From positions 1 through 8,304 of the forward strand of contig SXIZ01000302.1 of assembly GCA_005779525.1 (NCBI GenBank): a stretch of DNA of 8,304 nucleotides, in the 5' to 3' direction. The position numbers were made by a program, and so were the translations under genes. The stretch is from Methylococcaceae bacterium (lineage in GTDB: Bacteria; Pseudomonadota; Gammaproteobacteria; Methylococcales; Methylomonadaceae). Each line of letters starts with the position of its first letter. Position 1 is the stretch's first letter. The notes below the pieces were generated by a model, which was not told the origin of the DNA, searched no databases, and saw nothing but the letters and a program-made list of their open reading frames with translations. Positions 1 through 6,195 of this stretch are shown in pieces.

Positions 1-9
1 CTAATCACT

Positions 10-1122
10 TTACAAAGCATTTTCAAGCCCAGGTACCCCCATTCGTTGAATTCGCAAAGCATTATGCTCCTCCTCATACCCAAGTAATTTACCCGTTTGC
101 TGCCAAATTCTAAATGCTAAGGCGTGGCAAAGAACGCGTATAGGGTAATCACGAGGTAACTGCTGTAGATAAGGTTGAATGGTTACGAAATCATGTGCAC
201 CATATTGCTGCATAATAAAGCGTAAACCGCCATTTTTAGGCCCTATGTTATAAGCCAACAACGCCAAAAATAGATCATCATGCATTTCAGCTAAATAATA
301 TTTGTAGGTGGCAGCGGCCAAAAATGCATTATGCCGCGGGTTATTTAAATCTAACTTTGGACTTTGCATGAGTTTGATTACACGGGTCGTCACCGCTGAC
401 GGTACTGCGGTAATCTGAAATAAGCCTTGCCCTCCGTCTTTACTCGGTCTGGGTAAGAAAGACGACTCCGTTGCTGCGATGCCAGCCAATAATTGCGCAT
501 CGAGATTAAATGCCTTAGCAGCCTCCTCAATCTCTGAATGATAACTTTGTGCGCGCTGCACTAATAATTGTAATTGCGCCTGATCCAAGCGCCGATAAGC
601 CGCATAGACTTGATGCGCTAAAGTCATTTTACTGGCTTCGGATTTACCGCCAACGAGAGTTCGATAGTGTGTTAATCCTTGAATAAAAGAATCTTGCATA
701 CTAAACCAAACCATCACTAAAGCTAAACAACTTGCAATGATCGGCGATGCAAAGACACTTTTTCGTTGGCAATATTTGCGTAACTTCCACCAGCCCAGCA
801 AAAAAAGTGCGGCGACTAAAATCAACACCAACACTCCTAAGGCAAACGGCAATAAATTACTAAAAAAGCGTGAACCTGAAAACCAATTGGCTGAATAGCC
901 TAACAAAACAATAATTAACGATACCGAAGTAACGATTAGCCCTAAAAACTCTACCGCAAGTAACGCCAGAGTTATGCGTAATTTTTTGGCATGCTTCTTT
1001 GCTTTCACCGACATTTTGCTTGCAACTTTGCGCGTGCGCTTACGCGTTTTGGGAGCAGGCAATGACTCAGCGCTGGCAACACTTTGCGCATTTTTAGGCG
1101 CTATTGGCGCTGATTTAGGCAT
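10..1122 (-). CDS. Membrane-anchored SLT-family lytic transglycosylase
   Basis: Predicted 370-residue inner-membrane protein with a periplasmic lytic transglycosylase domain, which would cleave the MurNAc-GlcNAc bond of peptidoglycan to leave 1,6-anhydro ends. Residues 1-49 are rich in Lys, Arg, Ala and Pro. Three hydrophobic segments follow at about 50-75, 88-111 and 123-141, with a basic loop (KLRKYCQRKS) between the second and third; the positive-inside rule puts the N-terminus in the cytoplasm and the C-terminal domain outside. The SLT domain spans about 195-345: the motif AATESSF carries the likely catalytic Glu219, followed by GGQGLFQIT (230-238) and LLAYNIGP (288-295), the counterpart of AYNAGPG. 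The reading frame is open up to a TTG at 1209, but a TATAAT on this strand at 1195-1190 and the first ATG at 1122 favour the shorter start; neither has a clear Shine-Dalgarno. It is transcribed divergently from hisC. I cannot assign a named MltX family. Confidence 0.85.
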   Translation of the reverse strand: MPKSAPIAPKNAQSVASAESLPAPKTRKRTRKVASKMSVKAKKHAKKLRITLALLAVEFLGLIVTSVSLIIVLLGYSANWFSGSRFFSNLLPFALGVLVLILVAALFLLGWWKLRKYCQRKSVFASPIIASCLALVMVWFSMQDSFIQGLTHYRTLVGGKSEASKMTLAHQVYAAYRRLDQAQLQLLVQRAQSYHSEIEEAAKAFNLDAQLLAGIAATESSFLPRPSKDGGQGLFQITAVPSAVTTRVIKLMQSPKLDLNNPRHNAFLAAATYKYYLAEMHDDLFLALLAYNIGPKNGGLRFIMQQYGAHDFVTIQPYLQQLPRDYPIRVLCHALAFRIWQQTGKLLGYEEEHNALRIQRMGVPGLENAL

Positions 1123-1189
1123 AAAATTAAGCACATAGATGAGTGAGGAAACAAGTCTACTGCAGACCGACGATCCAATAAAAACACTG

Positions 1190-1195
1190 ATTATA
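1190..1195 (-). promoter_or_regulatory. Candidate -10 element for the transglycosylase gene
   Basis: The minus strand reads TATAAT here, an exact consensus -10 hexamer, about 68 bases upstream of the ATG at 1122. No convincing -35 lies at the normal spacing; TTGCTG is too close and TTGCTT too far. If real, transcription would start near 1183, which excludes the upstream TTG start at 1209 and supports the shorter protein. Confidence 0.35.
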
Positions 1196-1357
1196 CTTGA
1201 ACTCAGCAACTTAAATTTTAGCTAAGCAACACGCTATTTTTGTCTAGCATGCGTAGCATTTAAAAACATGCAAGAATTCACAGATTCTGCTTGTGCCAAG
1301 CCTATAAACCCTGTTTTAATATAGGATTTAGTCTCACTTTGGTAGCTTACTGCCCTT

Positions 1358-2437
1358 ATGCTCGCACAGGATTTTCTTCAGCGTATTTTTCGTCCCGCCG
1401 TTCTTGGACTTTCGGCCTATAAAGTCGCCGATGCCAGCAATTTGATTAAATTGGATGCAATGGAGAATCCCTACCATTGGCCGGACTCAGTGATTGATGC
1501 TTGGCTTGCAACCATGCGAAATTGCGAACTCAACCGCTATCCAGACCCAGAAGCACAAAAATTGAGTGCAGTGATCAGAAGCACGAATTCCATTCCAGAG
1601 ACATCCGGCGTCTTACTTGGGAATGGTTCTGATGAAATTATTCAGTTGTTATTGATGGCATTACCGCAAAACTCTGTGGTTTTAGCACCTGAACCTGGCT
1701 TTGTGATGTACAAACAGGTTGCAGTGAGTTTAGAGTTGAACTTTCTGGGGGTGCCATTATTACCCCACAGTTTCGAATTAGACCTGCCTAAGATGTTAGA
1801 GGTCATTCGCTTGCATCAACCCAGTTTGATTTTTTTGGCGTATCCCAACAATCCAACGGGAAATTTATTTGATGCCGACGCAATCAAGGCAATCATCCAG
1901 GCCGCCCCTGGGATGGTGATAATTGACGAAGCGTATGCGCCATTTGCTGACTCCAGCTACATGTCGGTCGTCTCTGACTATCCCAATGTATTAGTGATGC
2001 GTACGGTCTCTAAATTAGGTTTGGCTGGTTTGCGTTTAGGTTATATTGTCGGCCATGCCACATTGATTAATGAGCTGAACAAACTCCGCCTACCCTATAA
2101 TATCAATATCTTAACGCAAGCAAGTGCGCACTTTGCATTAACACACCCGGATATTTTTGCCCAGCAAATATTGAACATTCGCGAACAACGTTCGCTGCTA
2201 TTAGCCGCATTGAATGCGCTTGAAGGGATTACGGCCTACCCCAGTGCCGCGAATTTTATCTTGTTTCGCACCCCCGCAAATCAGGCCACACGAGTGTTTG
2301 AAAATATAAAACAGCACGGTGTTTTAATTAAAAATCTTGCCCATGCTGGGGGCCTACTTCAGGATTGTTTGCGAGTTACCATAGGGACAGCAGCAGAAAA
2401 TACACAATTTTTACATGCTTTAAAACATAGTCTATAA
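1358..2437 (+). CDS. hisC: Histidinol-phosphate aminotransferase
   Basis: A 359-residue PLP-dependent class I/II aminotransferase, a usual length for HisC. It converts imidazole-acetol phosphate and glutamate to L-histidinol phosphate and 2-oxoglutarate in histidine synthesis, in the cytoplasm. The N-terminal signature KLDAMENPY (31-39) is typical of HisC. Other motifs are LLGNGSDEII (87-95, PLP phosphate contact), YPNNPTG (162-168), the PLP-ring aspartate in IIDEAYAPF (Asp190, Tyr193), and RTVSKLGLAGLRLGY (215-229), where Lys219 should form the Schiff base. The SK-L-GLAG form is one residue shorter than the enterobacterial SKAFALAG form and resembles the SKIG type I recall from beta- and other gammaproteobacterial HisC proteins. 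The ATG at 1358 is the first start after an in-frame TAG 12 bases upstream; no good Shine-Dalgarno is visible. It stands apart from other his genes in this window. Confidence 0.93.
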   Translation: MLAQDFLQRIFRPAVLGLSAYKVADASNLIKLDAMENPYHWPDSVIDAWLATMRNCELNRYPDPEAQKLSAVIRSTNSIPETSGVLLGNGSDEIIQLLLMALPQNSVVLAPEPGFVMYKQVAVSLELNFLGVPLLPHSFELDLPKMLEVIRLHQPSLIFLAYPNNPTGNLFDADAIKAIIQAAPGMVIIDEAYAPFADSSYMSVVSDYPNVLVMRTVSKLGLAGLRLGYIVGHATLINELNKLRLPYNINILTQASAHFALTHPDIFAQQILNIREQRSLLLAALNALEGITAYPSAANFILFRTPANQATRVFENIKQHGVLIKNLAHAGGLLQDCLRVTIGTAAENTQFLHALKHSL

Positions 2438-2455
2438 AATGTCCACAATGACAAT

Positions 2456-2482
2456 ATTATGATTTTATTATCATAATTTTTT
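2456..2482 (+). terminator. Likely intrinsic terminator of hisC
   Basis: ATTATGAT (2456-2463) and ATCATAAT (2470-2477) form a perfect 8-bp stem with a 6-base loop, running into six consecutive T (2477-2482). It begins 18 bases after the hisC stop. The stem is AT-rich and therefore weak, but position and T tract fit rho-independent termination before the petABC promoter. Confidence 0.6.
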
Positions 2483-2536
2483 GTTGCGCACTCTTTGTCC
2501 CACGTAACGCTTAACTTTGTAAGTATTTGTGTAAAT

Positions 2537-2562
2537 TTCAGCTTCAAATCCCACAAGCTGAA
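2537..2562. repeat. Perfect 8-bp inverted repeat upstream of petA
   Basis: TTCAGCTT (2537-2544) and AAGCTGAA (2555-2562) are exact reverse complements separated by 10 bases. The dyad ends one base before the candidate extended -10 element at 2564, so it covers the -35 region of the likely petABC promoter. An operator bound by a dimeric regulator is the simplest reading; an RNA hairpin is unlikely to matter if transcription starts downstream of it. Confidence 0.5.
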
Positions 2563-2563
2563 G

Positions 2564-2572
2564 TGTTATATT
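2564..2572 (+). promoter_or_regulatory. Candidate extended -10 promoter of petABC
   Basis: The sequence TGT-TATATT matches the extended -10 pattern TGN-TATAAT with one mismatch. No recognisable -35 is present; the inverted repeat 2537-2562 lies there instead. Transcription would begin near 2579 and give a leader of about 60 bases before the petA ATG at 2642. Confidence 0.4.
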
Positions 2573-2641
2573 GATGTGTAAATAAAATTATAAAGGGATG
2601 TACCCATCGAGGTGCGCCCTATCAATGAGGAGAACTTTATC

Positions 2642-3235
2642 ATGATCAATGAAGGTGTAGATACATCTAAACGCCAGTTTTTAACCTCGGCTTTGACCGT
2701 GGTAGGTGCTGTCGGTTCGGGTTATTTAACCGTCCCTTTTCTTGCCCAAATGCAGCCGAGTACCAAGGCCATGGCTTCTGGTGCACCGGTCACAGTGGAT
2801 ATCAGCAAAATTGAACCGGGTCAATTAATTCGGGTTGAATGGCGCGGCAAGCCAGTGTGGGTCCTCTATAGAACCCCCGCTATTTTGGAAACCTTAAGCT
2901 CACTGGATAGTCAGCTGAGCGATCCATTTTCCAATGAATCCCAACAACCTGTGCAAAGTAAAAACTCGACACGCTCCATTAAACCCGAAATTTTTGTCGC
3001 GGTTGGATTATGCACACATCTAGGTTGTTCTCCAACATTCCGTCCTGAAATAGCTCCGCATGATTTAGGTGAAAAGTGGAAGGGGGGCTTCTTTTGCCCT
3101 TGCCACGGCTCGTGGTTTGATTTAGCGGGTCGTGTGTACCAAGGGGTACCTGCACCCAGCAATCTAGAAATTCCGCCTTATCGGTACATCACTGATACCC
3201 AAATCATTATCGGCGACACCGCCGCGGAGGTCTAA
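2642..3235 (+). CDS. petA: Ubiquinol-cytochrome c reductase, Rieske iron-sulfur subunit
   Basis: A 197-residue Rieske protein of the cytochrome bc1 complex, taking electrons from quinol at the Qo site and passing them to cytochrome c1. A single hydrophobic anchor lies at about 13-33, preceded by a Tat-type signal SKRQFLTSA (9-17) with Lys-Arg instead of the usual Arg-Arg. A hinge rich in Ala/Ser/Gly (about 38-50) links it to the periplasmic cluster domain. Box I is CTHLGC (124-129) and box II CPCHGSWF (152-159): Cys124, His126, Cys152 and His155 ligate the 2Fe-2S cluster, and Cys129-Cys154 should form the disulfide. The ATG at 2642 has GAGGAG at 2627-2632, nine bases upstream; the in-frame GTG at 2612 lies before that site and is rejected. 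First gene of petABC; petB starts two bases after its stop. Confidence 0.96.
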   Translation: MINEGVDTSKRQFLTSALTVVGAVGSGYLTVPFLAQMQPSTKAMASGAPVTVDISKIEPGQLIRVEWRGKPVWVLYRTPAILETLSSLDSQLSDPFSNESQQPVQSKNSTRSIKPEIFVAVGLCTHLGCSPTFRPEIAPHDLGEKWKGGFFCPCHGSWFDLAGRVYQGVPAPSNLEIPPYRYITDTQIIIGDTAAEV

Positions 3236-3237
3236 GC

Positions 3238-4638
3238 ATGAAAACAAGTCGTTTAGCTGATTGTGGTAACTGGATTCTGGACCGATTTCCATTAGCCAGT
3301 TTATGGAATGACCATATGGCGCATTACTATGCGCCTAGAAATTTTAATTTCTGGTATTTTTTTGGTTCTCTGGCGTTATTGGTCCTAGTGAATCAATTTT
3401 TGACCGGCATTTTACTCACCATGAATTACAAACCGGATGCCAACCTCGCATTTGATTCGGTTGAATACATCATGCGCGAAGTAAACTGGGGCTGGCTGAT
3501 TCGCTACATGCATTCGACAGGCGCTTCCGCGTTTTTCATCGTCGTGTATTTACACATGTTCCGTGGGTTACTTTATGGCTCATTTAAACATCCGCGTGAA
3601 TTAATCTGGATCTTTGGCATGCTGATTTTTGTGTGCTTAATGGCCGAAGCGTTTATGGGGTATTTGTTACCGTGGGGCCAAATGTCTTACTGGGGCGCAC
3701 AGGTAATTATTTCGCTGTTTAGCGCAATTCCAGTGATCGGTGACGATCTATCCTTATGGGTACGTGGTGATTACGTGGTGTCTGACGCGACCTTAAACCG
3801 CTTCTTCGCTTTCCATGTGATCTCTATTCCTTTGGCGTTATTGATGCTCGTGTTATTGCACATTGTGGCTTTACATGAAGTGGGTTCCAACAACCCGGAT
3901 GGCATTGAAATCAAAAAATCCAAAGACCCTTGGGGGCATCCAGTGGATGGGATTCCTTTTCACCCCTACTACACCGTCAAAGACTTAGTGGGTGTAGGTG
4001 TGTTTCTATTCTTTTTTGCGGCGGTCATTTTCTATATGCCGGAAATGGGCGGTTACTTTTTAGAACATGCTAATTTTATCCCCGCTGACCCCTTAAAAAC
4101 GCCTGAGCACATTGCTCCAGTGTGGTACTTCACCCCGTTTTATGCAATTTTGCGTGCAATTCCAGATAAATTTGCAGGCGTTATTGGCATGGGTGGCGCT
4201 ATTGTGGTGTTATTTTTATTACCTTGGCTGGATCGTAGTCCGATTAAATCCATTCGTTACCGTGGTGGTTTATACAAAAAAGCCTTATTGATGTTCGTTA
4301 TCTGCTTTATTGGACTGGGCTATTTAGGCACTCAACCTGCCACGCCAACCGCCACGACTTTTGCACGCATTTTTACCGCGATTTATTTTGGCTTCTTTTT
4401 ACTGATGCCTTTATATACACGCTGGGAAAAAGGCAAAACCGAGCCGACACGTTTAACGCATCAGCCTTCTCTGGAAGAACGTATTCCAGATTTGATTGCA
4501 ACTTTTGAAGAAATGACGGTGAGCCAACCATTGACCACCAAAAGTGGGATCACGCTGTTACCTAGAAAACCTGATGTCACAGGCATTATTAATGTCTCCA
4601 TCCGTCTGGCAAAAAAACTAAAAGAAAGCTTGGATTAG
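3238..4638 (+). CDS. petB: Ubiquinol-cytochrome c reductase, cytochrome b subunit
   Basis: A 466-residue integral membrane cytochrome b, the core of the bc1 complex with both quinone sites and two b hemes. Heme ligands sit in the expected pairs: His92/His106 (13 residues between) and His193/His208 (14 between). About eight membrane helices can be drawn, roughly 38-62, 92-113, 122-143, 186-212, 248-267, 313-330, 347-364 and 374-392. The Qo-site motif, PEWY in mitochondria and alphaproteobacteria, is PVWY here (294-297, in APVWYFTPFYAILRAIP). Residues after about 395 form a soluble, probably cytoplasmic tail of about 70 residues, longer than I expect for gammaproteobacterial cytochrome b (nearer 400-430 in total). 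A strong Shine-Dalgarno GGAGGT (3226-3231), inside the end of petA, precedes the ATG by six bases, so translation is probably coupled. Confidence 0.97.
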   Translation: MKTSRLADCGNWILDRFPLASLWNDHMAHYYAPRNFNFWYFFGSLALLVLVNQFLTGILLTMNYKPDANLAFDSVEYIMREVNWGWLIRYMHSTGASAFFIVVYLHMFRGLLYGSFKHPRELIWIFGMLIFVCLMAEAFMGYLLPWGQMSYWGAQVIISLFSAIPVIGDDLSLWVRGDYVVSDATLNRFFAFHVISIPLALLMLVLLHIVALHEVGSNNPDGIEIKKSKDPWGHPVDGIPFHPYYTVKDLVGVGVFLFFFAAVIFYMPEMGGYFLEHANFIPADPLKTPEHIAPVWYFTPFYAILRAIPDKFAGVIGMGGAIVVLFLLPWLDRSPIKSIRYRGGLYKKALLMFVICFIGLGYLGTQPATPTATTFARIFTAIYFGFFLLMPLYTRWEKGKTEPTRLTHQPSLEERIPDLIATFEEMTVSQPLTTKSGITLLPRKPDVTGIINVSIRLAKKLKESLD

Positions 4639-4645
4639 GATTAAT

Positions 4646-5371
4646 ATGAAAAATTTAATTACCTCACTACTCATTGCCCTGCTCTCTAGCACTGTAAGTT
4701 TTGCAGCGGAAACTGTTAAATTGGAGAAAGCAGATATTGACTTGAGCAATAAACAAGCATTAGAGCGTGGCGCTGGACATTACGTCACCTATTGTATGGG
4801 CTGCCACTCGATTAAATATATTCGTTATTTACGTTTATCTCGCGATTTCGATATCCCCGAAGCGGATATCCTCAAAGAAGTCGCTCCCATCGGCGCGGGA
4901 ATTTACGACAAAATGTTGAATGCCATGAATGCACACGATGCTAAAAAATGGTTTGGCATTGAACCCCCTGATTTATCGTTAGTCGCGCGTTCGCGTGGTG
5001 CTGATTGGATCAAAACGTATTTAAAAAGCTTTTATACCGACAGCAGTAAACCTATGGGTGCCAATAATGTGGTGTTCCCGGATGTGGGCATGCCCAATAT
5101 GCTTTGGCAATTGCAAGGCGAGCAACACCCCGTCTATAAAATGGAAAATCAAAAACAAGTCATTGAACATCTTACTAATGACGGCAGTGGAAAACTTAGC
5201 GCCGAACAATTTGATGATTTTGTTGACGATTTAGTGAATTTCTTAGTCTATGCCAGCGAACCTGCGCAAGTGGAACGTCAAGAAATGGGGAAATATGTCC
5301 TATTTTTTATCTTAATGTTCACCGTCATTGCATATTTGCTTAAAAAAGAATACTGGAAAGACATTCACTAA
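4646..5371 (+). CDS. petC: Ubiquinol-cytochrome c reductase, cytochrome c1 subunit
   Basis: A 241-residue cytochrome c1, which receives electrons from the Rieske protein and gives them to a soluble or membrane c-type cytochrome in the periplasm. It has a Sec signal peptide (1-20, probable cleavage at SFA-AE), one c-heme site CMGCH (50-54, His54 as proximal ligand), the conserved EPPDLSL segment (106-112), and FPDVGMPNMLW (144-154), where Met149 is the probable distal heme ligand. A C-terminal membrane anchor lies at about 216-232, followed by a short cytoplasmic end KKEYWKDIH. Length and domain order are standard. The start lies seven bases after the petB stop; its weak Shine-Dalgarno AGGA (4637-4640) overlaps that TAG, consistent with translational coupling. 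It closes the petABC operon. Confidence 0.96.
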   Translation: MKNLITSLLIALLSSTVSFAAETVKLEKADIDLSNKQALERGAGHYVTYCMGCHSIKYIRYLRLSRDFDIPEADILKEVAPIGAGIYDKMLNAMNAHDAKKWFGIEPPDLSLVARSRGADWIKTYLKSFYTDSSKPMGANNVVFPDVGMPNMLWQLQGEQHPVYKMENQKQVIEHLTNDGSGKLSAEQFDDFVDDLVNFLVYASEPAQVERQEMGKYVLFFILMFTVIAYLLKKEYWKDIH

Positions 5372-5380
5372 GCACTGCGC

Positions 5381-5410
5381 CGTAACGAAAACAAGGATGT
5401 TTTCGTTACG
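5381..5410 (+). terminator. Perfect 12-bp hairpin after petC (possible terminator)
   Basis: CGTAACGAAAAC (5381-5392) and GTTTTCGTTACG (5399-5410) pair perfectly around a 6-base loop (AAGGAT), starting ten bases after the petC stop. AGCAC (5371-5375) can also pair with GTGCT (5410-5414) as an outer arm. No T tract follows, so it does not match a standard intrinsic terminator; it could instead protect the petABC mRNA 3' end or mark attenuation between petC and sspA. Confidence 0.45.
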
Positions 5411-5455
5411 TGCTCCTTAACCATTATCAGTGCACCATTTTGGCGTTATCTAGTA

Positions 5456-5473
5456 TTTCAGTTGTATCTGAAA
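5456..5473. repeat. Short inverted repeat upstream of sspA
   Basis: TTTCAG (5456-5461) and CTGAAA (5468-5473) are exact reverse complements around six bases. The dyad lies 34 bases upstream of the extended -10 element, at about -50 to -70 relative to the predicted start of transcription. It could be a regulator site, but six-base arms also arise by chance. Confidence 0.3.
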
Positions 5474-5507
5474 AATAATACCCCCACCCTATAAACGTTG
5501 TCTTCCG

Positions 5508-5516
5508 TGATATAAT
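5508..5516 (+). promoter_or_regulatory. Extended -10 promoter of sspAB
   Basis: TGA-TATAAT is an exact match to the extended -10 consensus TGN-TATAAT. No good -35 is found at 16-18 bases, as expected for this promoter type. Transcription would start near 5523 and leave a leader of about 37 bases to the GTG at 5560. This makes sspAB transcribable independently of petABC, although read-through past the hairpin at 5381-5410 is possible. Confidence 0.55.
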
Positions 5517-5559
5517 TTGGTTTTAACCACCCTACTCATCTTTAAAGAGGTTGTTATTC

Positions 5560-6195
5560 GTGGCAAATATCAACACACGTAAATCTGGAATGACACTATA
5601 CTCTTCTCCAGACTGCGCAATGAGCCATTGTGCACGCATTGTTTTACACGAAAAAAGCATTACCGCAGATATTGAATATTACGACCTAAGCTTACCTCCT
5701 GAAGATTTGTTGGAACTTAACCCGAATGGGACTTCACCCACATTGATAGAGCGTGATTTAGTCCTGTACGACGCCCGTATCATCATGGAATACCTTGACG
5801 AGCGCTTTCCCCACCCCCCACTACATCAAATGGATCCAGTATCCCGGGCAAACACCCGGATGATTATTAAACGTATTGATCAAGATTGGTATCAATTACT
5901 CGATGAAATTTTGCATTCTGGCGAAAAAAAGTCCGCACGCGCTAAAAAAATGCTGCGCGAAAGCTTAATTGCAGCGACTCCAATTTTTGGTTCGCGCCCG
6001 TATTTTATGAGTGACGAATTCGCTTTAATTGATTGCGTGATGGCACCCTTACTTTGGCGCCTACCCACAATTGGCATAGATTTATCAAGCTTAGGCGATG
6101 AAATTAATGCATATGCACGTCGACTGTTTGTGCGTAAAGCATTTAAAGCCAGCTTAAGTGATGTAGAAAAAGACATGGCAGAACTACCCAAATGA
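5560..6195 (+). CDS. sspA: Stringent starvation protein A (RNA polymerase-associated, GST-like)
   Basis: A 211-residue protein, close to the 212 of E. coli SspA. The family has a glutathione-S-transferase fold, binds RNA polymerase and the sigma-70 region, and modulates stationary-phase, acid-tolerance and virulence genes. The N-terminal thioredoxin-like domain spans about 10-85 and the helical domain about 92-205. The motif LDERFPHPPL (79-88) preserves the Pro84-His85-Pro86 surface known to be essential in E. coli. NPNGTSPTL (54-62) carries the cis-Pro turn of the fold. Unlike E. coli it has Cys19 and Cys24 (PDCAMSHCARIVL). The GTG at 5560 follows AAAGAGG (5544-5550) by nine bases; the upstream TTG at 5551 directly abuts that site and is rejected. 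Its stop overlaps the sspB start (ATGA). Confidence 0.95.
   Translation: MANINTRKSGMTLYSSPDCAMSHCARIVLHEKSITADIEYYDLSLPPEDLLELNPNGTSPTLIERDLVLYDARIIMEYLDERFPHPPLHQMDPVSRANTRMIIKRIDQDWYQLLDEILHSGEKKSARAKKMLRESLIAATPIFGSRPYFMSDEFALIDCVMAPLLWRLPTIGIDLSSLGDEINAYARRLFVRKAFKASLSDVEKDMAELPK

Noticed and set aside
1273..1288. AGAAT-N6-ATTCT dyad upstream of hisC as an operator
   Set aside because: Five-base arms in AT-rich sequence are expected by chance; no convincing hisC promoter pins its position.
1291..1320. TTGTGC and TTTAAT as a hisC promoter
   Set aside because: Weak matches at an 18-base spacing with several equally poor alternatives nearby; not enough to call.
2359..2556. Minus-strand frame of 65 codons between hisC and petA
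   Set aside because: It overlaps the 3' end of hisC antisense and the terminator and has no start signal or recognisable motif.
2612..2641. Ten-codon upstream extension of petA from a GTG
   Set aside because: The GAGGAG Shine-Dalgarno at 2627-2632 lies inside it and points to the ATG at 2642, where the normal Rieske N-terminus begins.
5431..5445. TGCACCATTTTGG resembling half of an NtrC site
   Set aside because: The second half (GGTGCA) is missing and no sigma-54 promoter (TGGCAC-N5-TTGC) follows.
5551..5559. TTG start of sspA three codons upstream
   Set aside because: It directly touches the Shine-Dalgarno AAAGAGG; the GTG at 5560 has correct spacing and gives the family length.
5892..6191. 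Minus-strand frame of 99 codons inside sspA
   Set aside because: Antisense shadow of a conserved gene, without a ribosome binding site or family resemblance.
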